From an uncultured Candidatus Saccharibacteria bacterium (GTDB lineage: Bacteria; Patescibacteriota; Saccharimonadia; Saccharimonadales; Saccharimonadaceae), in the NCBI GenBank assembly GCA_938036625.1, contig CALHQH010000032.1:1-43627 (forward strand): a stretch of DNA of 43,627 nt, read 5' to 3'. A model generated the notes under the pieces. That model saw only the letters and a program-made list of their open reading frames with translations. It was not told where the DNA came from and searched no databases. Shown one piece after another: positions 7,604 through 16,677 of the stretch. Every line of letters begins with the position of its first letter. Position 1 is the stretch's first letter. The position numbers and the translations under genes were made by a program.

Positions 7604-8690
7604 TGAAATCGCAGCCCTCCAGCCCGATGTGGAGGTGACCTTTGTCTGCGATAAGGCCTTTGCTAGCCAATCGCGCGGGCTCATGCAGCGCGCTGCAGTG
7701 CCAGTGCAGGTGCGGACGATCGCCGCGGGTAAGTTCCGGCGCTACCAGCACCTCAGCGTAGTGCGCCAGTTGCTCATGCCGAGTATTGTGCTGACTAATA
7801 TACTTGATATCTTTAAGATCCTGGCTGGCGTATGTCAGAGCCTCTGGCTGGTGCTGCGCTGGCGGCCAGACGTGATCTTTGCTAAAGGGGGGTTTGTGTG
7901 TTTGCCCGTTGGTATTGCGGCGCGCTGCCTACGCGTGCCAGTAGTGATTCACGACTCCGATGCTCGCCCTGGCCTGACTAACCGTGTGATGGCACGCTGG
8001 GCAGCAGCGATTGCTACGGGCTGGCCACTCAAGCATTATCACTATCCAGCATCGCGTAGCCGCTATGTGGGCGTGCCGATTGGCGCTGATTTTCGCCCGC
8101 TCACCCCGGCTCAGCGGCAGCAAGCACGGCAGACCTTCTCGCTCGATCCACACAAGCCATTAGTTGTCGCCACCGGTGGTGGTCTTGGCTCAGCTATTAT
8201 CAATCACGCGGTGCTGCGTGCTGCCGATGAGCTGCTAGCTGCTGGTATGCAGGTTTATCTGGTGGCGGGCAAGGGCAATTACGATGCCGCCCGGGCCAAA
8301 GCGCCCCAGCACCCCGATTTTCACTGCGTACCCTTCATTTTCGAGCATATGGCGCAATTGCTCGGTGCAGCCGATGTAGTAGTATCACGCGCTAGTGCCA
8401 CCTTCACGCAAGAGCTCGCTGGCCTAGCGCAGGCGGCTATCTTGGTACCGGCTCATCACCTGGGCGACCAACGCAAAAATGCCGCTATCTATGCTGAAGC
8501 CAAGGCTGCTCTGGTTTTGCAAGACGACGCCTTAGAGCAGAGTGATGCCCTTAGCCAGGCCATTCTTACCCTCATACGCGACCCTGCGCAGCGCCAGCAG
8601 CTCGCTCAGCGCCTCCACACCTATGCGCGCCCCCACGCCGCTCGCGATGTAGCGCAAATGGTGGTGGAGACGGCTCGGCGTCAGAAGTAG
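7539..8690 (+). CDS. murG: UDP-GlcNAc transferase MurG
   Basis: Peripheral membrane GT28 glycosyltransferase that adds GlcNAc to lipid I to make lipid II. 383 residues. Motifs: N-terminal glycine loop GGGSGGHVTP (about 6-15), VGVPIGADF, the GlcNAc-binding loop TGGGLGSAIIN, and SRASATFTQELA (usual form RaGAxTxxEl). The ATG at 7539 has AAAAGGAG 6 nt upstream, one of few strong Shine-Dalgarno sites in the cluster, so the earlier in-frame start at 7437 inside ftsW is rejected. It overlaps ftsW by 65 nt. Confidence 0.94.
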   Translation: MKLLAVGGGSGGHVTPVVAVINEIAALQPDVEVTFVCDKAFASQSRGLMQRAAVPVQVRTIAAGKFRRYQHLSVVRQLLMPSIVLTNILDIFKILAGVCQSLWLVLRWRPDVIFAKGGFVCLPVGIAARCLRVPVVIHDSDARPGLTNRVMARWAAAIATGWPLKHYHYPASRSRYVGVPIGADFRPLTPAQRQQARQTFSLDPHKPLVVATGGGLGSAIINHAVLRAADELLAAGMQVYLVAGKGNYDAARAKAPQHPDFHCVPFIFEHMAQLLGAADVVVSRASATFTQELAGLAQAAILVPAHHLGDQRKNAAIYAEAKAALVLQDDALEQSDALSQAILTLIRDPAQRQQLAQRLHTYARPHAARDVAQMVVETARRQK

Positions 8691-8720
8691 GATAGGTAAG
8701 ACCAGAACGGACATCTCACT

Positions 8721-8735
8721 CCGTCAAAATGACGG
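8721..8735 (+). terminator. Weak hairpin after murG
   Basis: CCGTCA-AAA-TGACGG stem-loop 31 nt after murG, followed by GGTTCTTC. The T-run is poor, so it may only attenuate read-through into ftsQ, which also has its own promoter. Confidence 0.35.
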
Positions 8736-8802
8736 GGTTCTTCACCACTTGAGAGTTCAGTGGCCAGTTAATTCGGTTGACTGTTTTAAAAGCTAGTAGC
8801 CT

Positions 8803-8832
8803 TTGCCAACAACCAACCATCTACGGTATAAT
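8803..8832 (+). promoter_or_regulatory. Promoter of ftsQ-like gene
   Basis: TTGCCA (8803-8808), 18-nt spacer, perfect TATAAT (8827-8832). The expected transcription start near 8839-8841 is only a few bases before the ATG at 8846. Confidence 0.6.
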
Positions 8833-8845
8833 GGCCTGTAGCATC

Positions 8846-9772
8846 ATGGGCTTTCGCACAAAACAAACACCACCACCAGCGCGCCGCCGAGTTGCCAAGA
8901 ACAAGAGGGAAGAGCAGCCCCAGCGCACCGCCTACACCTACCGGCGTAACCGGACGCTGACCGGTAGCTTGGTGAGCCGTGTGCCGAGTGCGGGCGAGCC
9001 CAAGGCGCAGCTGCGGTCGCCGCGTATGCATGCGCATGATTTGCGCCGGACGCGCCGCCGCGTGGCGCTGTCGCTTGGGGTAGTGGTGGCGCTGCTGACT
9101 GCGGTGTGGTTTGCGCTCGATAACGTCATTGCGACACCAGTTGTTGCAGGCAATCTCACCAGTAATCATCAGCTCTACCAAGCCAAGATCAACGACTATC
9201 TCACTGCCCATCCGCTGGAGCGTTTTCGCTTTACACTCAATACTAGTCGGCTGGCGGCCTATCTCCAGACGCATGATTGCCCCGAGGTTGCTGCAGTGCT
9301 CCCAGCCACGCAGCAAGCTAGCTTGGGACGCAGCACCATCACCCTTGCTATGCGCCAAGCAGCGGTAGTCTGGACGGTCAATCGCCAGCAACTCTTTGTT
9401 GATACCGAGGGCCACGCCTTCCGCCGTGCCTATGGGCCACGGCCAAGCATCGAAGTAGTGGACGACAGTGGTATCGGCACGCGCAACAACCAAGTCGTCG
9501 CCAGCAACCAATTTCTTGGCTTCATCGGCAAAGTCGTCGGTGCCGTCCGTCGCCACCAGCTCACCGTCCAGAAGATCACATTGCCTGCTGGCACGACGCG
9601 CCAAATCTACGTTTGGTTTACAGGGGTGGAGTATCCGGTTAAGTTCTCGGTCGATCGCTCGGCTGGCTTGCAGAGCGAGGACGCCGCCCGAGCCATTCGC
9701 TACCTAGCGCAGCACCACATCACTCCCAAATACCTCGACGTCCGCGTCAGTGGTCGAGCGGCGTATCGATAA
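8846..9772 (+). CDS. ftsQ: FtsQ/DivIB-like division protein
   Basis: Bitopic divisome protein of 308 residues. Long basic, Pro-rich cytoplasmic N-terminus (1-70), one membrane helix (about 73-91), then an extracytoplasmic POTRA-like region and beta domain. The C-terminal stretch PKYLDVRVSGRAAYR is the FtsQ signature (usual form xxDLRxxxRxxxK). It is the last gene of the cluster. The start at 8846 is chosen because the TATAAT at 8827 would start the mRNA there; an in-frame ATG at 8777 lies upstream of the promoter. Family certain only at the level of fold and position. Confidence 0.8.
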   Translation: MGFRTKQTPPPARRRVAKNKREEQPQRTAYTYRRNRTLTGSLVSRVPSAGEPKAQLRSPRMHAHDLRRTRRRVALSLGVVVALLTAVWFALDNVIATPVVAGNLTSNHQLYQAKINDYLTAHPLERFRFTLNTSRLAAYLQTHDCPEVAAVLPATQQASLGRSTITLAMRQAAVVWTVNRQQLFVDTEGHAFRRAYGPRPSIEVVDDSGIGTRNNQVVASNQFLGFIGKVVGAVRRHQLTVQKITLPAGTTRQIYVWFTGVEYPVKFSVDRSAGLQSEDAARAIRYLAQHHITPKYLDVRVSGRAAYR

Positions 9773-9845
9773 AAGGGAACTGTTGATAACAAAGGTGTTA
9801 GCACTTGTAAAGTGCAAGACCAACAAGGAAACTGGTCTATAGTGT

Positions 9846-9872
9846 GGATATTGAGATATCCTCTTTTTTCTC
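9846..9872 (+). terminator. Intrinsic terminator of dcw cluster
   Basis: GGATAT-TGAG-ATATCC hairpin (9846-9861) followed by TCTTTTTTC, 74 nt after the ftsQ stop. Confidence 0.8.
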
Positions 9873-10892
9873 CGTAGCTCCTCCATTCACCATTGATGGG
9901 ACGAAAATCGATTGTCATGAGTAACGACCAGAGGATGATTAGTTTTGACGTAAGAGTCCGACATCCTGATATTCACGAGAGGTATCAAGCTATAAACCTT
10001 TCTAAGAATGGAGCGGCGTAAGAGAAATTAATGTGAGAAATTACTGAGGTTATGAAACATCGGTTTCGTCGCCAACTGCAGCGCATCCAGCAAAGGGTAG
10101 GGGAGCTCTGCAAAACAAGAACAAATTTACAACACTTTACATAACAAAACATAAAAAATGCAAATAAAATATTTATAATACAAAATCGACAAAATGCAAA
10201 AATAGTAGGGGAGATGTTTTTTGCGAAAAAGTCAAATCATGATATTGATAGTATTTTAATCTCGGCCAACCCAAGCAGGGTAGAAAACATAGTAAAAGTA
10301 CCAAGCAAACAAAATGTCAAACAACGCAACCATGGCTCAGAATCTGCAAGGATCGGGTTAGCACTGGCATGACGCCAGGCAATACGAGACCAGAGCGCGT
10401 ATGCCTAGATCTGCAGCCAAGCTCATTTGTTCAATACTGATCCATTGCACAGACAAGTTACAAACCTTGCGCAGCAAACAAACACATTCACACGAACAAA
10501 CGTACATAACTTTGCACACACGAACGTTCATGAACATATGCACCGTGTGTTCCCTCCAGTAGAACAAGCGTCTGCTTTTTTGCATTGCTCCACAATAGCG
10601 CCGCAATCTATCCTTTCTCTTTCCATTGGATGGCGGATATTATCGTATGCGAATCTGTTGAATGAGAGATAGAATCAATCGATCAATGATCAAAGATCTA
10701 TACACCGGATATATACGTTTTATGCCCATGAATCTTATAACCGCCAAACCCAGCTCAATTCGGGCCATATCTGGGGTCAAATCTATATATGCATCGTAAA
10801 AGGATTATTGTGCGAAGTTATATTACGCTCCTAAAGATGATTAACGATACATCTTTTGCATCTACCCCACTGCTGCGTGGATGTGAATTATT

Positions 10893-11087
10893 GTGTACGC
10901 GTGGATTGCGATACATGGCTACTCATCATTCCCTCGTCTATGGGCGCTGATGTTTATGCTTATGCTTTGCTTCTGGTTGCTATTTTGCTGTGCATGGTTG
11001 CTTGCTATATTGTGTAGTATAGTTAATCAGCGCTGTGAAATTGTGAGCTTTCTGGGTATATTTCTATGCGGCCTTAGGCCGTTTTGA
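10893..11087 (+). CDS. Possible small hydrophobic protein
   Basis: A 64-codon frame with GTG start. The middle is very hydrophobic (LMLCFWLLFCCAWLLAILC) and would span the membrane once. No Shine-Dalgarno is visible. The 3' end overlaps a terminator-like hairpin CGGCC-TTA-GGCCG followed by TTTT. The stop is TGA, a stop no confident gene in this window uses, which argues against it. Could be a small toxin-like membrane peptide or chance. Confidence 0.2.
   Translation: MYAWIAIHGYSSFPRLWALMFMLMLCFWLLFCCAWLLAILCSIVNQRCEIVSFLGIFLCGLRPF
11069..11085 (+). terminator. Intrinsic terminator in gene-poor island
   Basis: CGGCC (11069-11073) and GGCCG (11077-11081) with loop TTA, followed by TTTT. It implies a rightward transcript upstream of it. 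Confidence 0.55.
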
Positions 11088-11271
11088 TTACTATAGCTTA
11101 ATAGCTTTCATCTAAGCTGAAAATATGCTGTGTGCTGCTGCAAGGACAAGTATGACTCTTTGGCTATAATAATAAGTACAGAAGAACCAGAGAGCTACAG
11201 CTCAGGTGGATAACATAGCTCTCGAATATGAGCTTATCAGTGGTAGATGTTAGTGAAATGAGGCAAAAACA

Positions 11272-11340
11272 GGGGTAGGGCGGTTGCCGGGATTTTTTGG
11301 CGAAAGGGCGGCAGACTCCCCTGCCTTGCCCTACCCTTTT
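11272..11340 (+). other. Long hairpin with U-tail
   Basis: GGGTAGGGC (11273-11281) pairs perfectly with GCCCTACCC (11328-11336), enclosing an inner TGCCG/CGGCA stem (11285-11289/11309-11313) and followed by TTTT. It is either the 3' end of an unrecognised RNA or a large terminator. Confidence 0.45.
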
Positions 11341-11602
11341 CGGCCACTTTTGCTGTGTACTTGAGATGCTCTCTGCAAAAGGAATAGATACAAGAGGTGT
11401 ATATGAGCAAATTGTAGCTGCGATGGAATTATCTTGCATACAAACGGTCGATACATAAGCCTATGAGCGCAAAATAACCCGTAAATATTCGCAGCCATCA
11501 TGTGTACACGATAGTTGTCCAGGCGGCAAATTACCTCTGTTATAGCTGAGTATATGTAGTGTTCGGGCCGGGAGGGGAGGCCACTTCCCTATCGTTATTT
11601 TT

Positions 11603-11622
11603 CTCAAGCCTGTAGGCTTGAG
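11603..11622. terminator. Hairpin after methyltransferase gene
   Basis: CTCAAGCCT (11603-11611) and AGGCTTGAG (11614-11622), a 9-bp stem, 46 nt beyond the stop of the - strand methyltransferase. On - no T-run follows; on + it is followed by CTCTTACTTATTTT. Direction unclear. Confidence 0.4.
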
Positions 11623-11667
11623 CTCTTACTTATTTTCAGGCTGTTTATGATCCACCAAAATAAAGAC

Positions 11668-12405
11668 TTATGCTTTTGTGAGGATGAGCACTGAGATGCG
11701 TTTGGCTCGCCCAACACCAATTTGCTCAGGCACCGAGAAATCCGACACCGCTAATCCTGCCTCCGTAGCCGCAGCAATATATTCCTTCATTGGCCGATGA
11801 AAGAAAAGAACTCGCTCTGGATGCGCGTCCTTGCCATGAATCCGAAACGGGATTTCAAAGACGTAAGATGTTTGCATGTTATAGTCAGATACATCTACAT
11901 CGCTTCTTCCTGGCAGATAGGTATCTGGGTTGGGCAATGTTGCAATAAACGCACCGTCAGCTGCAAGAAGCCGAGCTGCTGCGGCAAAGAATGAATAATG
12001 GTTTGGCACACAATGCAACACCATATTTGCCACGAGTGCATCAAAGGAAGCGTTAGGATGGTTGGAGGCATAGTCTTCAAGAGACGTGGCTTCAAATTGA
12101 AGATGAGGCTGCGTATGCGTTGTGGAGGCAATCTCAATACCTTGATCAGCCGGATCAATTCCAACTACCGTAAAACCAAGTGAGGCGATATGGCTGGATA
12201 AAAACCCAATGCCACAGCCAACATCAAGTACGCTACCATGACCGTTTGGTAATAATCCGGTCAGTCTCTGCAGGATAAGATTCGAGAGCGCCCGATACGA
12301 TGGGTCGTCGTTTGAGCCTAATTCGTGTAGACGTGCTGCGGAATTAGCGTTCCAGCGGTCTGCTTGGTCGGTGACAGTGTAGGTGTGAGATGAATGGATT
12401 GTCAT
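11668..12405 (-). CDS. Class I SAM methyltransferase
   Basis: 245 residues with a Rossmann methyltransferase core of the UbiG/Methyltransf_11 type: motif I VLDVGCGIGF (about 59-68), acidic end of strand 2 VVGIDPAD, and NMVLHCVPNH as motif IV region. Substrate unknown; small molecules or lipids are usual for this subfamily. The start ATG at 12405 lies 9 nt from a TAGAAT -10 box (12415-12420), so the mRNA is probably leaderless. An (AT)8 tract fills the region just upstream of the -10. Monocistronic; flanked by the gene-poor island and a terminator. Confidence 0.8.
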   Translation of the reverse strand: MTIHSSHTYTVTDQADRWNANSAARLHELGSNDDPSYRALSNLILQRLTGLLPNGHGSVLDVGCGIGFLSSHIASLGFTVVGIDPADQGIEIASTTHTQPHLQFEATSLEDYASNHPNASFDALVANMVLHCVPNHYSFFAAAARLLAADGAFIATLPNPDTYLPGRSDVDVSDYNMQTSYVFEIPFRIHGKDAHPERVLFFHRPMKEYIAAATEAGLAVSDFSVPEQIGVGRAKRISVLILTKA

Positions 12406-12425
12406 AATGGCAGTATTCTAGCATG

Positions 12426-12441
12426 ATATATATATATATAT
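12426..12441. repeat. (AT)8 tract in methyltransferase promoter
   Basis: Sixteen bases of alternating AT, 5 bp upstream of the -10 TAGAAT of the methyltransferase gene, i.e. in the -35/-10 spacer region. The -35 is poor (TGGAAT at 19-nt spacing). Confidence 0.7.
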
Positions 12442-12592
12442 TCCACCTGTTATATCAAAATTGAACAAGAAACTACGTTTGCTATGACCAAAACCAATAG
12501 CCAATACCCTGCCAGGCGCTTCATCTATTGAGATGAATTATCCTGGATAGACCTCGTACCATCATTGTAGCCATACTATATAACCTAACCAA

Positions 12593-12623
12593 AAGAGACG
12601 AAGCTTTAATCACTTCGTCTCTT
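12593..12623 (-). terminator. Intrinsic terminator of HARE-HTH gene
   Basis: AAGAGACGAAG (12593-12603) pairs with CTTCGTCTCTT (12613-12623), 11 bp. On - it is followed by TTTTGG, 24 nt after the stop at 12647. Confidence 0.75.
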
Positions 12624-12646
12624 ATTGGCGTATTGTTTGTCTAGAG

Positions 12647-13747
12647 CTACGCTGCTGCAACCGCCTCTGCTTGCTCCTTGGGCGGTTCGAGGGCGTAAGT
12701 AGCTTTGGCGACGCGCTTGAAGAGTGGTTTGCTTTGGAGGTTGAGGAGGATGGTGGTCTCCTTGACCTGGCGGCTCTTGAGGACGCGCTTGACGATCTCG
12801 TCGCGGTGTAGTGGGCCACCCTCGTCGCGCAAGATACCAGCAATGATATCAGCCACGGTGCCTTGGCTATAGCCCCAGATGTCGAGCGCATAAATGCCAC
12901 GGCCGATGAGGATGAAGCGCTTGTCTTTGATGAGCTCGTTGTGGATGGCTTGCTTGGTGACATTACGGCGCTTGAAGGTGCTCTCCTTGATGCGCTGAGC
13001 AATCTCGCTAAAGTGTAGTGGCTTGCCTTCGTCTAGCAGGACGACGTAGATCTTGTCGCGGATATTCTTGGGATTAACGGTTGGCCACTTGCTCAGGCCC
13101 CACATATCTTTGAGGTGGGCCAGCTGGGTAGAGAGGCTGGCGAGGCCGCGCACTTGGTTGGGGTTCTCGTAGGTGAGTTGGTCATGCAGCGCTTCGAGGC
13201 TGATGGGCGCGCCATGCTGCTTGATGGCGGCAACGATCTCATCCACACGGCTTCGCACTGCTTTTTCATCGCCGTATTCGGCAATGGCCAGGCCTTGGTG
13301 GTATTTGTCGGTCTCGTTGATGGGGGTGAGGCGGGCTGAGACTTCGCCGATGAAGGCAATGTGGGCGCGCTGCTGCACCGTGGGTGTCTCGACATCTAAC
13401 AGGCGCTGTGTGATGTCTGAGACACGCCCAACGCGGCCATTCTCGGAGAGGTCGCGGATGATGAGACGCTCGGCGTCGTGCAGGCCCTCTAGCTCACCTG
13501 CTTCGGCAGCAAGCTTGAGCCGCACCACGATGGCTTTCTCGAGCTGGCGGACGCGCTCGCGCGTAATACCGAGCAGCTCGCCGATCTGCTCGAGTGTTTC
13601 GCGGCGCTCTTTGAGGCCAAAGCGACGCACGATGATCTCGCGCTCGCGGTCGTGTTCTTCGCCGACTGCATCAAGGATGGTAGCGATCGACGCGGCAAAA
13701 ACTTCGGTTGGTTGTTTGGTTGTTTGGTTCATGATTCGGTTCTCCAT
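12647..13747 (-). CDS. Sigma region 4 / HARE-HTH regulator
   Basis: 366 residues (or 361 from an ATG at 13732, which has GGAG at a better spacing). N-terminal sigma-70 region 4: REREIIVRRFGLKERRETLEQ with the helix-turn-helix IGELLGITRERVRQLEKAI (about 34-75). No region 2, so it cannot act as an ordinary sigma factor. The C-terminal half has two HARE-HTH (RpoE-delta-like) winged helices: IYVVLLDEGKPLHFSEIAQR (about 230-290) and IIAGILRDEGGPLHRDEIV (about 300-350). The middle (about 150-215) may be a third, diverged winged helix. Likely an RNA-polymerase-associated regulator. It has a near-consensus promoter (13795-13823) and its own terminator. Confidence 0.8.
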   Translation of the reverse strand: MENRIMNQTTKQPTEVFAASIATILDAVGEEHDREREIIVRRFGLKERRETLEQIGELLGITRERVRQLEKAIVVRLKLAAEAGELEGLHDAERLIIRDLSENGRVGRVSDITQRLLDVETPTVQQRAHIAFIGEVSARLTPINETDKYHQGLAIAEYGDEKAVRSRVDEIVAAIKQHGAPISLEALHDQLTYENPNQVRGLASLSTQLAHLKDMWGLSKWPTVNPKNIRDKIYVVLLDEGKPLHFSEIAQRIKESTFKRRNVTKQAIHNELIKDKRFILIGRGIYALDIWGYSQGTVADIIAGILRDEGGPLHRDEIVKRVLKSRQVKETTILLNLQSKPLFKRVAKATYALEPPKEQAEAVAAA

Positions 13748-13794
13748 TTCCTTCTCAGTTGCTTGTGAATGCCCACTCGCACTTCTTACATTTG

Positions 13795-13823
13795 ATTATA
13801 GAATAATAGGTGATATAAGTCAA
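13795..13823 (-). promoter_or_regulatory. Strong promoter of HARE-HTH gene
   Basis: On -, TTGACT (13818-13823), 17-nt spacer, TATAAT (13795-13800). A second TATAAT-like box lies further upstream near 13841. Confidence 0.8.
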
Positions 13824-13955
13824 TCGTTTCATCATAGAACTATTATAGCACACACTTTACGCTTATGGTAAACAATTTTTTGAGGCTTTTCATTTGCAAG
13901 TGATGTGGCGAGCATGACAGGGCAGTTGACGGGCTCGCAGCAATGCGGGCTGGCA

Positions 13956-13992
13956 TAGAAAAACCAGCGGCTAGTACAGAGGAGCCGCTGGT
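13956..13992 (-). terminator. Intrinsic terminator of topA
   Basis: ACCAGCGGC (13963-13971) pairs with GCCGCTGGT (13984-13992). On the - strand the hairpin is followed by TTTTTC, 19 nt after the topA stop. Confidence 0.85.
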
Positions 13993-14010
13993 ATATGAGA
14001 GGTCGCCGGG

Positions 14011-16386
14011 CTAGGCGGTGCGCTTCTTGCGTGTGGTGGTGGTGCGGGTTGCGGTCTTGCGCCGGCCGCGTTTGGGTGGTGCGGCGGCCAAGATTTCGCG
14101 GGCTTGCGTCTCATCCAGAGTTGTTGGATCAGTATCCTTGGGCACGCGCGCGTTGGTCTTGCCGTCAGTCACATATGGCCCCCAGCGCCCCTTGAGGATC
14201 TTGATGGCGCCAAAATCGGCGATGTGCTTCTCTGCCTCAGCCTTGAGCTTGGCGGCGTAGAGCACGCGAGCCTCAGCCTCGGTAATTTCGCGCGGGTCGT
14301 GCTCCTTGAGGCTCACGTAGAGCTTGCCTACCTGAATGTATGGCCCAAAGCGCCCGACGTTTGCCTTGATGGTCTGACCGTCTTCGGTGGTGCCAACGGT
14401 GCGCGGCAGTTCGAAGGCCTTGAGAGCTTGCTCGAGCGTGACGGTCTCGATGCGCTCACCCTTGGGGAGTGGCGCAAACTGCGGCTTGGCGGCCTTATCC
14501 TCGCTGCTGCCCAGCTGGAGCATCGGCCCAAAGCGCCCAAAGCGGGCAAAGATCGGCTTGCCAGTCTTGGGGTGGGTACCAACCTCGCGGTGAGCACCAA
14601 CGGTGCTGCGGTCGATATCGCCGGATTTTTCGATGAGCTCGTGGAAGGGCTCGTAAAATTGGCGCAGCATGGCATTGCGCGCAAGCTTGCTGGCAGCAAT
14701 GTCGTCGAAATCGGTCTCGACGCGGGCGGTGAAGCCATAGTCGATAATGGGATCGAAGTGATCGGTCAAGAAGCCAGCGATTAGCTCGCCCGCTGGGGTG
14801 GGCAGCAGCTTGCCCCGGGTGGCGCCGGTTTTTTCTTGGACGATGCGACGAGTGACGACGGAGGTGTCATCGCTCGGTGCCTCGCCACTACGTTCCAGGA
14901 CGATGACATCACGTGGTTCGCCCTCGCTCTCGCCTCGCTCGGCATAGCCACGAGTCTGGATGGTGTTCATGATGGTGGCGTATGTGCTGGGCCGGCCAAT
15001 GCCAAGCTCCTCAAGCTTCTTAACGAGCGTCCCCTCGGTGTAGCGAGCTGGTGGGCGGGCAAAGATCTGCCGCGCTTCGGCCTGTGTAAGCTCAAGGGCG
15101 GTGTGCTGGCTGACTGATGGCAGGATGGTCGAATCCTTACCGCCATAGACACGCAAAAAGCCATCAAACAGCACTGTCTGACCCTTTGCCTCAAAAACGA
15201 GCGCTTTCTCGGCCCTCAGCTGCGTGCTGTCGATACTGATGGTAATGGTGGTGTTCTCTAGCTTTGCGGCGGCCATTTGGCTGGCTAGGGTGCGCCGGCG
15301 AATGAGGTCGTAGAGCTTTTGGTCGTAGCTACTGCCGGCGACGGATTCGCGGGCGATGTCAGTCGGGCGGATGGCCTCGTGAGCCTCTTGGGCACCAGCT
15401 GACTTCGTAGTGAAGGTGCGGCTGTGCGAATAGTCGGCACCAAACTGCTGAGTGATGTATGTGCAACTGGCGGCAATGGCCTGATGGCTGAGATTGACAC
15501 TATCAGTACGCATATAGGTGATGAGCCCCTCTTGGTAGAGTTTCTGGGCACTCGCCATGGTAGCGCGGCTGCCCATACCGAGCTTGCTATTGGCCTCCTG
15601 CTGGAGGGTGCTGGTGGTAAATGGTGCAGCGGGGTTGCGCGTGCTAGGTGTCTTGGTAATGCTGCTAACGGTGAAACGAGCGCCACTCAGGCCTGCCAGG
15701 AAGTCGTGGGCAGCTTGCTCGCTATCGAAGCGCTGCTTGAGCTCGGCCTTGAGCTCTTCACCTTCTACCGCAAAGTGTGCCGTCACACGAAACTGTGCAC
15801 TACTGGCAAAGTCGCGAATCTCGCGCTCGCGCTCCACAAGCAGACGTACCGCTGGGCTTTGCACGCGACCGGCCGATTTGCCACCTGGCACCTTGCGCCA
15901 CACCACAGGGCTCAGTTCGAAGCCTACGATGCGGTCGAGGATCTGTCGTGCCTGCTGGGCCTCCACGAGCTGCATATCTACGGTGCGAGGTTGCTTGATG
16001 GCCGCCTCGATGGCGGGCTTAGTGATCTCGTGGAACGTGATGCGCTTGGTGTGCTGTGGGTCTAGACCAAGCACTTCGCACAAGTGCCAGGCAATCGCCT
16101 CCCCTTCGCGGTCTTCATCGGTTGCGAGCCACACATTATCCGCTCCAACCGCCTTGACGGCCTTCTTGAGCTCAGTAATCACCTTCTTCTTGTCTGGGTC
16201 TATCTCGTAGACGGTCTTGAAGTCATTCTTGATATCGATCGGCGGCTGTCCATCCTTGGTTTTCTTGGGGATGGCACGAATGTGCCCTACGCTCGAGAGC
16301 ACCTGATATTCCCCGCCCAGGTAGCGCTCAATTGTCTTGGCCTTGGCGGGGCTCTCGACGATGACTAGTTGTGTGTGTTTGCTCAT
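14011..16386 (-). CDS. topA: DNA topoisomerase I
   Basis: Type IA topoisomerase that relaxes negative supercoils. 791 residues. TOPRIM domain at the N-terminus with ESPAKAKT (11-18) and the metal motif DEDRE (Asp90, Asp92, Glu94). Active-site motif YMRTDS at 291-296 with nucleophile Tyr291. The C-terminus has TopoI C-terminal repeats (FGRFGPMLQLG, VGRFGPYIQVG, GRWGPYVTDG) instead of Cys4 zinc fingers, and ends in a basic Lys/Arg/Thr tail (RKTATRTTTTRKKRTA). No Shine-Dalgarno is obvious before the ATG. Own terminator downstream. Confidence 0.96.
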   Translation of the reverse strand: MSKHTQLVIVESPAKAKTIERYLGGEYQVLSSVGHIRAIPKKTKDGQPPIDIKNDFKTVYEIDPDKKKVITELKKAVKAVGADNVWLATDEDREGEAIAWHLCEVLGLDPQHTKRITFHEITKPAIEAAIKQPRTVDMQLVEAQQARQILDRIVGFELSPVVWRKVPGGKSAGRVQSPAVRLLVEREREIRDFASSAQFRVTAHFAVEGEELKAELKQRFDSEQAAHDFLAGLSGARFTVSSITKTPSTRNPAAPFTTSTLQQEANSKLGMGSRATMASAQKLYQEGLITYMRTDSVNLSHQAIAASCTYITQQFGADYSHSRTFTTKSAGAQEAHEAIRPTDIARESVAGSSYDQKLYDLIRRRTLASQMAAAKLENTTITISIDSTQLRAEKALVFEAKGQTVLFDGFLRVYGGKDSTILPSVSQHTALELTQAEARQIFARPPARYTEGTLVKKLEELGIGRPSTYATIMNTIQTRGYAERGESEGEPRDVIVLERSGEAPSDDTSVVTRRIVQEKTGATRGKLLPTPAGELIAGFLTDHFDPIIDYGFTARVETDFDDIAASKLARNAMLRQFYEPFHELIEKSGDIDRSTVGAHREVGTHPKTGKPIFARFGRFGPMLQLGSSEDKAAKPQFAPLPKGERIETVTLEQALKAFELPRTVGTTEDGQTIKANVGRFGPYIQVGKLYVSLKEHDPREITEAEARVLYAAKLKAEAEKHIADFGAIKILKGRWGPYVTDGKTNARVPKDTDPTTLDETQAREILAAAPPKRGRRKTATRTTTTRKKRTA

Positions 16387-16677
16387 TGATTATCTACTCG
16401 CTTGTTATAGTTATATGCTTGCTATTAACCTATCTAATCAAGCGCCTATGATACCGCAAAGTAGAATGGAATGCAAATTGGACAAATCTGAGCTACAAAA
16501 CTCCACCATCAGCCCCCAGCAACTCACTACCCAAGAAAAACACCTGGAGGCTAGTTTGATACCCTCTCCCCCTCCCTGGTCTATAGGCTGGGGTATTGCT
16601 GATAGTGCAGAAGATATATGATATATAAGAAGTTTGGCTACCAATAAAGAATGCTAACACTCAAATTATCAATCGCA

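Larger units (their letters stand above)
9873..11667. other. Gene-poor AT-rich island
   Basis: About 1.8 kb without a recognisable gene. 10100-10330 is especially A-rich, 10470-10540 is low-complexity ACA-rich, and the rest shows stops in all frames apart from short ones. The only items I can support weakly are a 64-residue hydrophobic frame (10893-11087), a terminator-like hairpin (11069-11085) and a long hairpin (11272-11340). It could be a decayed gene region, a regulatory RNA region or an insertion site. Confidence 0.6.

Noticed and set aside
10214..10372. 52-codon frame starting MFFAKKSNHD in the gene-poor island
   Set aside because: GGGGAG abuts the ATG without spacing and the frame ends in TGA, which no confident gene in this window uses.
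10427..10672. 81-codon frame in ACA-rich DNA
   Set aside because: Composition follows the low-complexity DNA; no start signals.
11164..11439. 91-codon - strand frame
   Set aside because: Lies over a long RNA hairpin, no ribosome site, Ser/Leu-biased composition.
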